Of a DNA stretch of 64,000 bases, positions 1 to 10,552 are shown in pieces (position 1 is the stretch's first letter; the number at the start of each line of letters is the position of its first letter). Both the position numbers and the translations under genes were made by a program. The DNA is from Enterobacter sp. JUb54. GTDB lineage: Bacteria > Pseudomonadota > Gammaproteobacteria > Enterobacterales > Enterobacteriaceae. The stretch spans positions 4,712,001-4,776,000 of the forward strand of contig NZ_CP060418.1 in NCBI RefSeq assembly GCF_014298075.1, in the 5' to 3' direction. The notes beneath the pieces are model-generated. The model had not been told where the DNA came from. It saw only the letters and a list, made by a program, of their open reading frames with translations, and did not search any database.

Positions 1-60
1 GTGAAGATCCAGCGTGGCCTGCCAGCCTTTTTTATGTTCTGGTAACGCGGTGCTGTGCAA
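1..60 (-). CDS. ureD: Urease accessory protein UreD, N-terminal fragment cut by the window edge
   Basis: Reading leftward from a TTG start at 60, the 20 visible codons include KKGWQATLDL, which matches the N-terminus I recall for Klebsiella UreD, the accessory protein that helps load nickel into urease. A purine-rich site (CAGGGG) lies about 7 nt before the TTG. The rest of the gene and the expected ureABCEFG genes would lie left of the window. The identification rests on one short but distinctive stretch; the TTG start is inferred from the ribosome-binding site because no in-frame ATG is seen. Confidence 0.72.
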   Translation of the reverse strand, partial: MHSTALPEHKKGWQATLDLH

Positions 61-131
61 TGTAGCGCCCCTGCAAAAATCAAGATAAAACAGCAGCGAT
101 GAGTATTGATCGGAGAGAAAGTATCGCGATC

Positions 132-146
132 ATATGAAAAGCTTAT
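132..146. promoter_or_regulatory. Candidate NAC-binding site upstream of ureD
   Basis: The sequence has the form ATA-N9-TAT, the core recognised by the nitrogen assimilation control protein NAC in Klebsiella. It lies about 70 nt upstream of the ureD start codon, and urease operons of this genus are known NAC targets. The motif is short and can occur by chance, so the call depends on position. Confidence 0.45.
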
Positions 147-160
147 GAATGAAACGCGGG

Positions 161-187
161 AAAACAGCCGCCTGCGCGACGGCTGTT
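161..187 (-). terminator. Intrinsic terminator after the MFS gene
   Basis: An 8-bp inverted repeat (AACAGCCG/CGGCTGTT) lies just past the stop codon of the leftward MFS gene. On the minus strand it is followed by a run of four T. It would separate that gene from ureD. Confidence 0.5.
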
Positions 188-197
188 CAGAGGCTGG

Positions 198-1667
198 TTA
201 TGGCGCCTGGTAATCCTCGGCGTCAATGTCGTAGCCCGAAGGCTCCCAGCGAATGGCAAGCAGCGACAGCAGGCCAATCAGCGGCGCGGCGGCGATAACC
301 CAGAATACCTGAGTATCCAGCGCCGCAACCAGCAGCGGGAACAGGAACAGCGACAGAGTAGAGCTGCTGCGCATCAGGGTCTGGTTGAGGCCAACCCCGA
401 CGCCGCGCAGCGAAGTCGGGTAGCTCAGAGATGCAAAGGTCATGGTGTGCGCGCCGGGGCCAAAGCCCTGACCAAAAAGGAACAGGGCCAGCATGGCGAC
501 CGCCGCGATCCCTTCACCGACACCTTCCGGGCGGCCAACCAGCGCCAGGCCGAGCAGCGCCGTCAGCTGGCAGCTGTAACCGGCCAGCGACATCCTCCAC
601 GCGCCTAAGCGCGGGACCAGCCGCACGGCCAGCAGGCCACCAACGAACGCAAACAGCAGATTCAGCGCCAGCGAGATCAGAATGGTGGTCAGCATCGACT
701 GGACAAAGAAGCTGGAGATAATGACCGGCAGGCCGAAAGCCACGGCGTTATAGGCAAAGGAGGAGACTACCGACAGCAGCGTTGCCAGGGTGGTACGCCG
801 CAGATAGACGCCCTGGAACAGACGTAAATAGTTACTCCACTGGGCCTTTTTCACCACCGGCGCAGGGTTATCCAGCGCCTCCTGGGCCACATGGGCATTA
901 ATGTTATAGGCCTGGCGCAAAATGGAGGCCGCTTCGCGCAGGTTGCCCTGATTGGCGGCCCACACCGGGGATTCGCTCATGTAGCGGCTACGAATCGCGA
1001 TGATCACCAGCGCGGGGACGGCGCCGAAGCCGAGAATGATGCGCCATAGCCAGTCGCTGTGGCTGTCCGGCAGCACGGCGTAGAAAAAGAGCACCAGCAG
1101 ATACGAGATGCTGATGGCGGCATACCAGGTCGGGCACCACATGGCGACGCTGGAGGCTTTGTTGCCCGGCCCTTTGAGCTTCGCGAACTCGCTGAGGAAG
1201 GCCATCGCCACCGGCAGGTCGATCCCGACCCCAAGCCCCATCACAAAGCGGGCGGCGGTCAGGACATATTCATTGGGCGCCAGCGCACAGGCGATAGCGG
1301 CCACCACAAAGAACAGCATATCGGCCATAAAAACCCGATAGCGGCCGATTTTATCGGTCAGGTAACCCCCGATCAACGCGCCAACGATAGCCCCGAAGGT
1401 GATGGCGGATGCCACCATCCCGGTGCCCGCCGGGGTCAGGTTGAACTCGCGGGTAATATCTTTCAGGCCGAAGGCGAGGGAGCCAAGATCGTAAGCATCA
1501 AGGAAAATCCCGCCAAGGGCGATGCCGATGACAATACGCGCATTGTTGCGCCCGCTGCTGCCTTCATTAATTAACCGGGATACATCGGCGGCGCCGCGTA
1601 TCCATTGGACTTCCCCGCCAGGCGAGCCGGTCGCGGTGACCGGAGCGGCATTAATTACGTCTGTCAT
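198..1667 (-). CDS. MFS transporter, metabolite:H+ symporter type
   Basis: 489-residue inner-membrane carrier with about 12 hydrophobic segments and the MFS loop motif between TM2 and TM3 (GGYLTDKIGRYR). A second conserved stretch (RFVMGLGVGIDLPVAMAFLSEF region) is typical of sugar and aromatic-acid H+ symporters, and TM1 carries the charged FLDAYDLG segment. The first 40 residues are a soluble cytoplasmic tail. The substrate cannot be read from the sequence; a small organic acid or sugar is plausible. It stands alone, transcribed leftward between plsY and ureD. In E. coli this slot next to plsY holds the tartrate genes, so it is a lineage-specific neighbour. Confidence 0.75.
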   Translation of the reverse strand: MTDVINAAPVTATGSPGGEVQWIRGAADVSRLINEGSSGRNNARIVIGIALGGIFLDAYDLGSLAFGLKDITREFNLTPAGTGMVASAITFGAIVGALIGGYLTDKIGRYRVFMADMLFFVVAAIACALAPNEYVLTAARFVMGLGVGIDLPVAMAFLSEFAKLKGPGNKASSVAMWCPTWYAAISISYLLVLFFYAVLPDSHSDWLWRIILGFGAVPALVIIAIRSRYMSESPVWAANQGNLREAASILRQAYNINAHVAQEALDNPAPVVKKAQWSNYLRLFQGVYLRRTTLATLLSVVSSFAYNAVAFGLPVIISSFFVQSMLTTILISLALNLLFAFVGGLLAVRLVPRLGAWRMSLAGYSCQLTALLGLALVGRPEGVGEGIAAVAMLALFLFGQGFGPGAHTMTFASLSYPTSLRGVGVGLNQTLMRSSSTLSLFLFPLLVAALDTQVFWVIAAAPLIGLLSLLAIRWEPSGYDIDAEDYQAP

Positions 1668-1880
1668 GATGGTGTTCTGTGATGTCTGTTCAGGAGGATC
1701 AGAGTAAACAGCGCTACAGGCGGGAATAAATCACATTTGGTTATAAGACATAACTAACTGATTGTTGTGAAAGGATTATCTTCGGCGAGGTGGCGAATCA
1801 GGATGATTGGCGGTAAAACAGGGCAATTCTGTGAGATTGTCGGGGCTAACGCCGCCCGGCAACGGTAACCGGGGGCGAGA

Positions 1881-2501
1881 TTATTTCTGCTCTGGCTTTT
1901 TTTTGTTCTTCTTCAGGCGGCCCCAGATTTTGCTTTCCTGGCGGCGCCACAAGCGCTGAATATTGTCGTGGTGGCGCAGTAGAATCAGGCACGAGAGCAT
2001 CGATACCGGGAAGGTATACTGCGGTTTGAACCACCAGACATAGAAGGGGGCAATCAGCGCGCTGACGATAGCCCCAAGCGACGAGTAGCCGCTCAGCAGG
2101 ATGGTCAGCAACCAGGTGCCGGCCATCACGCCGGTCAGATCCCAGCCGATAGGGGCAATTGCACCAAACGCGGTGGCGACACCTTTACCGCCGCGAAAAT
2201 GAAAGAACACCGGCCAGATATGGCCCACGCAGGCCGCAATCGCGACCAGGCCCAGCCAGAACGGCGTCAGGCCGAGCGCCCAGGCACCCCACACGGGAAG
2301 CATGCCTTTGAGCACGTCAAAAATCAGAACCGTTACGGCTGCTCCTTTGCCGCCAATTCGTAGCACGTTAGTCGCCCCAGGATTGCCTGAGCCGCTATCG
2401 CGAGGGTCGGGCAGGCCAGCGAGACGACACACCAGAATGGCGCTGGAAATTGAGCCGCAGAGGTAGGCAAGGATAACCAGTCCAGGCGCGATTGCACTCA
2501 T
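1881..2501 (-). CDS. plsY: Glycerol-3-phosphate acyltransferase PlsY
   Basis: 206-residue integral membrane enzyme that transfers an acyl group from acyl-phosphate to glycerol-3-phosphate, the first step of phosphatidic acid synthesis. Visible family motifs are [11 protein letters not shown] near residue 35 and the glycine-rich GGKGVAT motif near residue 105. There are about five membrane segments and a basic C-terminal tail. I place the start at 2501 (MSAIAPG...) to match E. coli PlsY; an in-frame ATG four codons upstream is also possible, but the GGAAC site before 2501 fits. It is divergent from folB, as in E. coli. Confidence 0.95.
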   Translation of the reverse strand: MSAIAPGLVILAYLCGSISSAILVCRLAGLPDPRDSGSGNPGATNVLRIGGKGAAVTVLIFDVLKGMLPVWGAWALGLTPFWLGLVAIAACVGHIWPVFFHFRGGKGVATAFGAIAPIGWDLTGVMAGTWLLTILLSGYSSLGAIVSALIAPFYVWWFKPQYTFPVSMLSCLILLRHHDNIQRLWRRQESKIWGRLKKNKKKPEQK

Positions 2502-2731
2502 CAGCTGTTCCATTTTGAAAATGTCATTTTGTCCCCTTTACCCTTCGCGTCGCCGGCGCACCGGTGGTTCTCGTTCAGACGCAGGCCGCCTGAAACGTCG
2601 AGCCAGACCGCGTGTACCGCCGCGGAGTTCCTGCTATGCGAATTATTTTGGGGATGTCTTTGCATCTGTGGATAATACGCATAATTCGCCGGAAGTGGTA
2701 TCCGGTTTAGCCAAAAAGCAGGCAGGTCGTG

Positions 2732-3085
2732 ATGGATATTGTATTTATAGAGCAACTTTCGGTAATCACCACTATCGGGGTTTATGACTGGGAACAGACC
2801 ATTGAACAGAAACTGGTGTTCGATATCGAAATGGCCTGGGACAACCGTAAAGCGGCGAGCAGCGACGATGTCAGCGATTGCCTGAGCTACGCCGACATCA
2901 GCGAGCTGGTGGTGGGGCACGTTGAGGGAGGGCGCTTTGCGCTGGTCGAGCGGGTAGCGGAAGAGATTGCCGATCTGCTGCTGGAAAAATTCCCGTCGCC
3001 GTGGGTGCGGATCAAAGTCAGCAAGCCAGGTGCGGTGGCCCGGGCAGCCAATGTCGGGGTGATTATCGAGCGCAGTCGGGCATAA
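2732..3085 (+). CDS. folB: Dihydroneopterin aldolase FolB
   Basis: 117-residue cytosolic enzyme of folate synthesis. It cleaves 7,8-dihydroneopterin to 6-hydroxymethyl-dihydropterin and glycolaldehyde and also epimerises dihydroneopterin. The sequence follows E. coli FolB almost throughout (start MDIVFIEQLSV; later SYADI, VERVAEEIADLL and VRIKVSKPGAV segments). ATG 2732 is preferred over an overlapping GTG at 2729 because the AGG site sits at the right distance. It is divergent from plsY across about 230 bp. Confidence 0.95.
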   Translation: MDIVFIEQLSVITTIGVYDWEQTIEQKLVFDIEMAWDNRKAASSDDVSDCLSYADISELVVGHVEGGRFALVERVAEEIADLLLEKFPSPWVRIKVSKPGAVARAANVGVIIERSRA

Positions 3086-3342
3086 TCGGGCATGGCCTTA
3101 ATCTGAAATAAAACTTTTCAGGTCATATTGATTAAACAAAGGGTGTTTATACCGGTCATAGCTGGCGGTTATCGGGATACGTTATTGTGATGGACGACAG
3201 GAGAAGACTCGAAATTTGAGCGGACTCCGTGTACGCTCCGATTTCCCGCGCCGTCCGTGTCCAAACTGGCCGCATCAATATCACCTGATGGAAGGGTTCA
3301 GCGTATCTGGTTTTTTCATTTTACTGTTAAAGGGTTTATGGG

Positions 3343-4164
3343 ATGAGCGATATACACTCGCTGCTGGTGGCGGCAATATTGGGTGTGGTTGAAGGGTTAA
3401 CGGAGTTTTTACCGGTTTCCAGTACCGGGCATATGATTATCGTCGGTCATCTTCTGGGTTTTGAAGGTGATACCGCGAATACTTTTGAGGTGGTCATTCA
3501 GTTAGGTTCTATCCTGGCGGTTGTCGTGATGTTCTGGCGTCGTCTGTTTGGCTTGATCGGTATTCATTTCGGCAAACCGCCGGTGCATGAAGGGCAGGGA
3601 AGCGGGCGCTTATCGCTGATTCATATTCTGTTGGGGATGATTCCGGCGGTGGTGCTGGGGCTGGTCTTCCACGATATGATCAAATCGCTGTTTAACCCGA
3701 TCAACGTGATGTATGCGCTGGTGGTGGGTGGCGTACTGCTGATCGCCGCGGAAGTGTTTAAACCGAAGCAACCGCGCGCCGTGGGCATCGATGATATGAC
3801 CTATCGTCAGGCGTTTGCGATTGGCTGTTTCCAGTGTCTGGCGCTGTGGCCGGGCTTCTCCCGTTCAGGGGCGACCATTTCCGGTGGGATGCTGATGGGC
3901 GTCAGCCGTTATGCGGCATCAGAGTTCTCTTTCCTGCTGGCCGTGCCGATGATGATGGGCGCCACCGTGCTGGATCTGTATAAGAGCATCGGTTTCCTCA
4001 GCGTGAGCGACATTCCGATGTTTGCCGTTGGGTTTATCATGGCGTTCATCGTGGCGCTGATCGCGATTAAAACCTTCCTGCAGCTGATTAAACGTATCTC
4101 GTTTATCCCGTTCGCCATCTACCGCTTTATCGTCGCGGCAGTGGTCTACGTGGTGTTCTTCTAA
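3343..4164 (+). CDS. uppP: Undecaprenyl-diphosphatase UppP (BacA)
   Basis: 273-residue membrane phosphatase that dephosphorylates undecaprenyl diphosphate to regenerate the lipid carrier for peptidoglycan and O-antigen; overproduction is classically linked to bacitracin resistance. Both conserved motifs are visible: [14 protein letters not shown] near residue 17 and the [13 protein letters not shown] region near residue 170. There are about eight hydrophobic segments. Length equals E. coli BacA. The 257-bp gap before it (3086-3342) shows no feature I can name. Confidence 0.96.
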   Translation: MSDIHSLLVAAILGVVEGLTEFLPVSSTGHMIIVGHLLGFEGDTANTFEVVIQLGSILAVVVMFWRRLFGLIGIHFGKPPVHEGQGSGRLSLIHILLGMIPAVVLGLVFHDMIKSLFNPINVMYALVVGGVLLIAAEVFKPKQPRAVGIDDMTYRQAFAIGCFQCLALWPGFSRSGATISGGMLMGVSRYAASEFSFLLAVPMMMGATVLDLYKSIGFLSVSDIPMFAVGFIMAFIVALIAIKTFLQLIKRISFIPFAIYRFIVAAVVYVVFF

Positions 4165-4191
4165 GCACTAAGCACAGGGTAAACCTGGCCC

Positions 4192-5433
4192 TCAGTCTTG
4201 CGGCTGAGGGCAGCGTTGTTCCTTCCACTGCGCGACGGCCAGAATCCGGCGTCGCGTCAGTTCTTCACGAATCTCCGGCCCTTTAAGCCCCAGCGCGACC
4301 ACCTCTTTGGTCGACACCGACTGGGCGACATCCCAGGCTTCAAGCAGCAAACGCCCCTGCGGGTAATCGCAGGCTTCAAACCCGGTGCGTCCGCGAACAT
4401 CGGCCTCGCTGGTTAGTGCAATTTGCCTGACGCGCTGCGGCTTGCGCCAGGCGTCGATATTGTCGAACAGCTTAATCAGCGTTTTGGGCTGCAGGATTGG
4501 CAGGGTGTGGATCAGGTCGTGGAACTCGGCAACCAGCTTCGCCAGATCGCGAATATCGTTTGGCACACGCAGACGGGCGCAGAGTTGCTCCACCAGCTTA
4601 ACACCCGCCGGGCCGTGGCCGTGGTGGCGTGGCCACAGCGCCTTCGGCGTCAGCCCTTTGCCAAGGTCGTGGCACAGGGTCGCAAAACGCACGTCAACGT
4701 CCGGCGACAGCATTGCCGCCATCGTCAGGGTCATCAGGGTATGCAGGCCGGTGTCGATTTCCGGGTGCCATTTTGCCGGGGCGGGTACGCCGTACAGCGC
4801 GTCGATCTCCGGGAACAGCACGCCGAGCGCATGGCAATCGCGTAAGGTCTGGAAGAACACCTGCGGATTGCGGGTGCTGAGGGCGTTTTCGGTCTCTTTC
4901 CACACCCGCTCGGGCGTCAGGTGGGCCAGTTCGCCAGCGTCGGCCATCTCGCGCATCAGCGCCAGGGTCTCATCGGCAATGCGAAAACCAAGGTGGGCAT
5001 AACGCGCCGCAAAGCGCGCCACGCGTAAAACGCGTAGCGGATCTTCACTGAATGCCGGGGATACATGGCGCAGCAGGCGCAGGTGCAGGTCGGACTGACC
5101 GCCGTAGGGGTCGATAATCTGGCCGTCAGCGTCCTGGGCCAGCGCATTGACCGTCAGGTCACGGCGCAGCAGATCTTGCTCGAGAGTGACATCCGGGGCG
5201 GCATAGCAGGTGAAGCCGGTGTAGCCCGAGCCGGATTTCCGCTCGGTACGCGCCAGCGCGTACTCTTCCCGGCTTTGCGGATGCAGAAACACGGGAAAAT
5301 CGCGGCCTACCTGCTGGTAGCCCGCGTCAAGCAGTTGCTCAGGCGTCGCGCCCACGACAACCCAATCTTTATCTTTGACCGGTAGCCCTAATAATGCATC
5401 CCGAACCGCACCACCGACCAAATAAATCTTCAC
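4192..5433 (-). CDS. cca: Multifunctional CCA-adding tRNA nucleotidyltransferase
   Basis: 413-residue enzyme that adds or repairs the 3' CCA of tRNA; the enterobacterial form also carries an HD-type phosphohydrolase domain. The N-terminus has the nucleotidyltransferase signature GGAVRD, with the DKDW strand and the [10 protein letters not shown] motif after it. The HD domain is seen in [10 protein letters not shown] and HHGHG. I choose the GTG start at 5433 ([12 protein letters not shown]), the start used in E. coli, rather than an in-frame ATG ten codons upstream. It follows ygiM by 61 nt. A GC-rich inverted repeat overlaps its 3' end (4188-4211). Confidence 0.94.
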   Translation of the reverse strand: MKIYLVGGAVRDALLGLPVKDKDWVVVGATPEQLLDAGYQQVGRDFPVFLHPQSREEYALARTERKSGSGYTGFTCYAAPDVTLEQDLLRRDLTVNALAQDADGQIIDPYGGQSDLHLRLLRHVSPAFSEDPLRVLRVARFAARYAHLGFRIADETLALMREMADAGELAHLTPERVWKETENALSTRNPQVFFQTLRDCHALGVLFPEIDALYGVPAPAKWHPEIDTGLHTLMTLTMAAMLSPDVDVRFATLCHDLGKGLTPKALWPRHHGHGPAGVKLVEQLCARLRVPNDIRDLAKLVAEFHDLIHTLPILQPKTLIKLFDNIDAWRKPQRVRQIALTSEADVRGRTGFEACDYPQGRLLLEAWDVAQSVSTKEVVALGLKGPEIREELTRRRILAVAQWKEQRCPQPQD

Positions 5434-5494
5434 GCCCTGCTCTCCCGTATCTGCTTTGTGCAAGATGATACGTAAGTCTGGCAGAGAAGACGAA

Positions 5495-6115
5495 TTAGTT
5501 CATCCACCGGTCTTTACGTTTACGGCTCGGAACCAGATGAGGCAACACGAGACCGAGCAGCAGGCCGATACCCAGCACGCCACCGCCGTACATAAACCAC
5601 TGCATAATAATGGTGCGCTGTTTGTCATCCAGCTGGAGATTGGCGGCATTGACCTTCTTCTGGGCGACAACCAGCTCATTTTTCAGCTTTTGGTTCTCGT
5701 CTTTCAGCGCGTTGATGACGTTATCGCTGCCCGCGACTTTTTTCTGCATGTCGGCAGTGCGCTGGTTCCAGGTGGTATCGATGTTATTCAGCTTGTCGGT
5801 CAGGGTTTTCACCTGATTTTCCAGATCCGGCACGCGGGTACGCAGGCTGGGCTCGGTGCTCAGCTCTTTCAGCGGAATCCAGGCGGTACGGCCATTGCCG
5901 TCGCGGATCTGTGCATAATTGGTGCTGTCATTGGTTTGCAGCAGAGAGACTTCTTCCCCAGCGTTGATGGTGCCCTGAAGACGATAATTATCGCCAGGAC
6001 CCGTACGAACCCAGGTGTTCAGTTCATCAGAAACATAGCGTTTTTCTTCTGCATGAACCGCCGTCGCGGCGCTAAGCGCCAGCACAACAAAAGTAATAAG
6101 GCGTAATTTTGGCAT
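5495..6115 (-). CDS. ygiM: SH3-domain membrane protein YgiM
   Basis: 206-residue envelope protein with four parts in order: a signal peptide (residues 1-22, ending VHA), a bacterial SH3 domain (about 25-90, with [16 protein letters not shown]), a long charged helix likely to form a coiled coil (about 100-165), and one C-terminal membrane segment (about 170-190) with a basic tail. The family (TIGR04211 type) has no firmly assigned function. It lies directly upstream of cca on the same strand, the arrangement in E. coli. Confidence 0.9.
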   Translation of the reverse strand: MPKLRLITFVVLALSAATAVHAEEKRYVSDELNTWVRTGPGDNYRLQGTINAGEEVSLLQTNDSTNYAQIRDGNGRTAWIPLKELSTEPSLRTRVPDLENQVKTLTDKLNNIDTTWNQRTADMQKKVAGSDNVINALKDENQKLKNELVVAQKKVNAANLQLDDKQRTIIMQWFMYGGGVLGIGLLLGLVLPHLVPSRKRKDRWMN

Positions 6116-6336
6116 CAGGTCATCGTTAAGTCATAAAAAGGTGAACGATAGTAGTGGCATCGCCATAGCGACGCAAAGTTTTCTGCCACAATCGGAAACA
6201 TCCAAAGGGTGGCCCGGCAAAATGCGCAATGTGCATTGCATGGCGAATCGCCGCAAAATACTATCTACTGACAAAAAATATCGGCATTAGTTCGCCGTAT
6301 TTTCCCGGCAGAGCACAGAAGCGGAAGAATTCAGTC

Positions 6337-7635
6337 ATGACTCAAGAAATCGAATTAAAATTTATCGTCTCCGACAATGGCGTAGAAGCACTGCGTCAGC
6401 ACCTTAACACGCTCAATGCCCAACATACGCCTGCGGGCCAGTTGCTCAATATTTATTATGAAACCGCGGATAACTGGTTGCGTCGTCATGATATGGGGCT
6501 GCGGGTTCGCGGCGACAGCGGTCGTTACGAAATGACCCTGAAAATTGCCGGCCGGGTGGTGGGCGGATTGCATCAGCGTCCGGAATACAATATCCCGCTG
6601 GACGGTCCCGAGCTGGCGCTGGAGCGCCTTCCTGCCGAAGTCTGGCCGCAGGGGGAGCTGCCTGCTGAGCTTGTACAAGGCGTGCAGCCGCTGTTCAGCA
6701 CCGATTTTGAGCGTGAAAAATGGGTGGTCAGTGAAGGTGAAAGCCAGATTGAAATCGCCCTCGATCGCGGGGAAGTGAAGACCGCTGACCATCAGGAAAC
6801 GATCGGCGAACTGGAACTGGAGCTGCTCTCCGGCAAGACGGAAGATGTGCTGACGCTGGCCCGTCGTCTGCTGGAAACCGGCGTACTGCGGCAGGGGAGC
6901 CTGAGCAAAGCCGCCCGCGGCTACCATCTGGCCCAGGGCAACGCTGAGCGCCCGGTCACGGCGTTCGGGGTTGTGCAGGTCGCGGCAAAAGCCAGCGTTG
7001 AGCAGGGGCTGGAAGCGGCGCTGGAAAACGCGCTGGCGCACTGGCTCTATCATGATGAGGTCTGGAGCCGCGGCAATCCGGCGGCCAAAACCGAAATTCT
7101 GCGGGCCATCGCGCGGGTTCGTCACGCGCTGGTGCTGTTTGGCGGAATTGTGCCGCGTAAGGCTACCGCCTCGTTGCGTGAAGCGCTCAACGTGGCTGAA
7201 GCGGCGCTGGTAGAGGCCGGAAAAGACCCATCGGCGGTGTTTAGCATTGCCACGGTCAGCGCCAAACTCACGCTGACCGAATGGCTGGTGAACCGCGGCT
7301 GGCGTGAATCGTTAAATGAGGGTGCGCAGAAGAAAATCGCCGGCTCGTTTAAACGCTTTGCCGATATCCAGCTATCGCGCGCGGCTGCCGAATTAAAAAA
7401 TGCGTTCCAGCAAACCCTGGGGGACGACTATGAAGGCCAGCTGCCGCGCCTCACCCGTGACATCGACAGCATTCAACTGCTGGCCGGCGCCTATGCCGCC
7501 GCTGCCGCCGCCTGGCTGGAGAACTGGCTGGAAGTGCGTCGTGCCATAGAACACCGGGATCGCAGCGTCATCGATTATTTCCGCCGCCAGGCGCTGGCCG
7601 CAGAGCCATTCTGGCTGCATAGTGGCAAACGATAA
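6337..7635 (+). CDS. ygiF: Inorganic triphosphatase YgiF (CYTH-CHAD)
   Basis: 432-residue cytosolic protein. The N-terminal CYTH domain begins MTQEIELKF, giving the ExExK motif that binds metal and triphosphate. The C-terminal half is a CHAD domain rich in His, Arg and Lys, with RIRHAL-like helices (RAIARVRHALVLFGG). E. coli YgiF hydrolyses inorganic triphosphate. I start at 6337, where the CYTH motif begins right after Met; the open frame extends 36 codons further upstream without family support. glnE follows 24 nt later, so the two are probably co-transcribed. Confidence 0.93.
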   Translation: MTQEIELKFIVSDNGVEALRQHLNTLNAQHTPAGQLLNIYYETADNWLRRHDMGLRVRGDSGRYEMTLKIAGRVVGGLHQRPEYNIPLDGPELALERLPAEVWPQGELPAELVQGVQPLFSTDFEREKWVVSEGESQIEIALDRGEVKTADHQETIGELELELLSGKTEDVLTLARRLLETGVLRQGSLSKAARGYHLAQGNAERPVTAFGVVQVAAKASVEQGLEAALENALAHWLYHDEVWSRGNPAAKTEILRAIARVRHALVLFGGIVPRKATASLREALNVAEAALVEAGKDPSAVFSIATVSAKLTLTEWLVNRGWRESLNEGAQKKIAGSFKRFADIQLSRAAAELKNAFQQTLGDDYEGQLPRLTRDIDSIQLLAGAYAAAAAAWLENWLEVRRAIEHRDRSVIDYFRRQALAAEPFWLHSGKR

Positions 7636-7659
7636 TTTCAGGCCAGGGAGACCCCTATA

Positions 7660-10494
7660 ATGCCGCTTTCTTCGCAGTTACAGCAGCACTGGCAGACGGT
7701 TGTGGACCGCCTGCCAGCGGATTTTCCAGTATCGACATTAAGCCCACAGGCGCAGTCGGTGATGGCGTTCAGCGATTTCGTCGAGCAAAGCCTGGTGGCC
7801 CAGCCGCAGTGGCTGGCGGAGCTGGAAAGCGCCCCGCCCAGCGCGGAAGAGTGGCGACACTATGCCGAGTGGCTACAGGCGGCGCTGGCTGAGGCTAACG
7901 ACGAAGCGGCGCTGATGCGCGAGCTGCGCCTGTTCCGCCGCCGTATTATGGTGCGCATCGCCTGGGCCCAGGCGCTGCTGTTGGTCAGCGAAGAGAGCAG
8001 TTTGCAGCAGCTAAGCGCGCTGGCCGAGACGTTAATCGTTGCCGCCCGCGACTGGCTGTATAGCGCCTGCTGCAAAGAGTGGGGGACGCCATCGAATGCC
8101 CAAGGCAAGCCTCAGCCGCTGCTGATTCTCGGGATGGGCAAACTGGGCGGCGGCGAGCTTAACTTCTCGTCGGATATCGACCTGATTTTTGCCTGGCCGG
8201 AGCATGGCTCCGCCCTCGGCGGGCGTCGGGAGCTGGATAATGCCCAGTTCTTTACCCGCCTGGGACAGCGACTGATTAAAGTGCTCGACCAGCCGACGCA
8301 GGATGGCTTTGTCTACCGCGTCGATATGCGCCTGCGTCCCTTTGGCGACAGCGGGCCGCTGGTGCTGAGCTTTGCCGCGCTGGAAGATTATTATCAGGAG
8401 CAGGGGCGCGACTGGGAGCGCTATGCGATGGTCAAAGCGCGGATCATGGGCGATAACGAAGGGACTTACGCCAACGAGCTGCGCGCCATGCTGCGGCCGT
8501 TTGTCTTCCGTCGCTATATCGACTTCAGCGTGATCCAGTCGCTGCGCAATATGAAAGGGATGATTGCCCGTGAAGTCCGCCGTCGTGGGCTGAAGGACAA
8601 TATAAAGCTCGGCGCTGGCGGCATCCGCGAAATCGAATTTATCGTCCAGGTCTTCCAGCTGATCCGCGGCGGGCGCGAACCGGCGCTGCAGCTCCGGGCC
8701 TTGCTTCCGACGCTGGCCGCCATTGAAGAGCTGCATTTGCTGCCGGAAGGCGACGCCACCCGGCTGCGCGAAGCCTATCTGTTCCTGCGGCGCCTGGAAA
8801 ACCTGCTGCAAAGTATCAATGACGAGCAGACGCAAACGCTGCCACAGGACGATCTCAACCGCGCCCGTCTGGCGTGGGGGATGCAGGCTGATGACTGGGA
8901 GACGCTCAGTACGCGGCTGGCGGAAAAAATGGCCAACGTGCGCCAGGTGTTTAACGAGCTGATTGGCGATGACGAAGCCCAGTCACCGGATGAGCAACTG
9001 GAAGAGTACTGGCGCGAGCTGTGGCAGGATGCGCTGGAAGAAGACGACACCAGCCCGGCGCTGGCCCATCTTGAGGATAGCGATCGCCGCAGCGTGCTGG
9101 CGCTGATTGCCGATTTCCGCAAAGAGCTGGATAAGCGCACCATCGGCCCGCGCGGGCGTCAGGTGCTGGATCAGCTAATGCCGCATCTGCTCAGCGAAGT
9201 GTGTTCCCGCACCGATGCGCCGGTACCGCTGGCGCGCATTACCCCGCTGTTGACCGGCATCGTCACCCGCACCACCTACCTTGAGCTGCTCAGTGAATTC
9301 CCCGGCGCGCTGAAGCACTTAATCAGCCTCTGTGCCGCTTCGCCGATGGTGGCCAGCCAGCTGGCGCGCCACCCGCTGCTGCTGGATGAGCTGCTGGATC
9401 CTCACACCCTCTATCAACCGACGGCTACCGATGCCTACCGCGATGAGCTGCGCCAGTATCTGCTGCGCGTGCCGGAAGAGGATGAAGAGCAACAGCTGGA
9501 AGCGCTGCGCCAGTTTAAGCAGGCGCAATTGCTGCATATTGCCGCTGCCGATATCGCCGGAACGCTGCCGGTGATGAAAGTGAGCGATCACTTAACCTGG
9601 CTGGCTGAAGCGATGATTGATGCGGTGGTACAGCAGGCCTGGATGCAGATGGTGGCGCGTTATGGTCAGCCAACCCATCTGCATGACCGCCAGGGACGTG
9701 GTTTTGCGGTTGTCGGCTACGGCAAACTGGGAGGCTGGGAGCTGGGTTACAGTTCTGATCTCGATCTGGTGTTCCTCCATGACTGCCCGGTTGAAGTGAT
9801 GACCGATGGCGAGCGTGAAATCGATGGCCGCCAGTTCTATTTGCGCCTGGCCCAGCGCATCATGCACCTGTTCAGCACCCGCACATCGTCGGGCATTCTC
9901 TACGAAGTGGACGCTCGCTTACGCCCTTCCGGCGCTGCCGGCATGCTGGTTACCACCGCCGATTCTTTCGCCGATTATCAGAAAAATGAGGCCTGGACCT
10001 GGGAGCATCAGGCGCTGGTGCGCGCTCGGGTGGTCTATGGCGACCCGGCGTTGCAGGAGCAGTTTGATACCATCCGTCGCGATATTCTCAGCACGCTGCG
10101 CGACGGGGCGACGCTGCAGACCGAGGTGCGGGAAATGCGCGAGAAGATGCGCGCCCACCTCGGGAATAAGCAGCGCGACCGCTTTGATATTAAAGCCGAT
10201 GCCGGAGGCATTACCGACATTGAATTTATCACCCAGTATCTGGTCCTACGCTATGCGCATGAAAAACCGAAGCTGACGCGCTGGTCGGATAACGTGCGCA
10301 TTCTGGAACTGCTGGCACAAAACGACATTATGGATGAAGGCGAAGCTCGGGCGTTGACCCACGCCTACACCACGCTGCGTGATGCGCTGCATCATCTGGC
10401 CCTGCAGGAACTGCCGGGCAATGTCGCCCCTGATGCCTTTACCCACGAGCGCGAGCAGGTGAGCACCAGCTGGCAGAAGTGGTTGATGGATTAA
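7660..10494 (+). CDS. glnE: Bifunctional glutamine synthetase adenylyltransferase/adenylyl-removing enzyme
   Basis: 944 residues against about 946 in E. coli. GlnE adenylylates (inactivates) or deadenylylates (reactivates) glutamine synthetase under control of PII and glutamine. Both nucleotidyltransferase domains are visible: the N-terminal removing domain with [18 protein letters not shown] near residue 153, and the C-terminal adenylylating domain with [18 protein letters not shown] near residue 686. A helical regulatory linker lies between. A GGGAG site precedes ATG 7660. hldE follows after 58 nt. Confidence 0.97.
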   Translation: MPLSSQLQQHWQTVVDRLPADFPVSTLSPQAQSVMAFSDFVEQSLVAQPQWLAELESAPPSAEEWRHYAEWLQAALAEANDEAALMRELRLFRRRIMVRIAWAQALLLVSEESSLQQLSALAETLIVAARDWLYSACCKEWGTPSNAQGKPQPLLILGMGKLGGGELNFSSDIDLIFAWPEHGSALGGRRELDNAQFFTRLGQRLIKVLDQPTQDGFVYRVDMRLRPFGDSGPLVLSFAALEDYYQEQGRDWERYAMVKARIMGDNEGTYANELRAMLRPFVFRRYIDFSVIQSLRNMKGMIAREVRRRGLKDNIKLGAGGIREIEFIVQVFQLIRGGREPALQLRALLPTLAAIEELHLLPEGDATRLREAYLFLRRLENLLQSINDEQTQTLPQDDLNRARLAWGMQADDWETLSTRLAEKMANVRQVFNELIGDDEAQSPDEQLEEYWRELWQDALEEDDTSPALAHLEDSDRRSVLALIADFRKELDKRTIGPRGRQVLDQLMPHLLSEVCSRTDAPVPLARITPLLTGIVTRTTYLELLSEFPGALKHLISLCAASPMVASQLARHPLLLDELLDPHTLYQPTATDAYRDELRQYLLRVPEEDEEQQLEALRQFKQAQLLHIAAADIAGTLPVMKVSDHLTWLAEAMIDAVVQQAWMQMVARYGQPTHLHDRQGRGFAVVGYGKLGGWELGYSSDLDLVFLHDCPVEVMTDGEREIDGRQFYLRLAQRIMHLFSTRTSSGILYEVDARLRPSGAAGMLVTTADSFADYQKNEAWTWEHQALVRARVVYGDPALQEQFDTIRRDILSTLRDGATLQTEVREMREKMRAHLGNKQRDRFDIKADAGGITDIEFITQYLVLRYAHEKPKLTRWSDNVRILELLAQNDIMDEGEARALTHAYTTLRDALHHLALQELPGNVAPDAFTHEREQVSTSWQKWLMD

Positions 10495-10552
10495 CTAAAA
10501 AACCGGGTGTGCTATTATCGCGCGCAAAGTTTGCATCTCGCAGGAGAGAGTC

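Noticed and set aside
2515-2787. 90-codon open frame across the plsY-folB gap
   Set aside because: It covers the divergent promoters and overlaps folB; composition is low-complexity Arg-rich.
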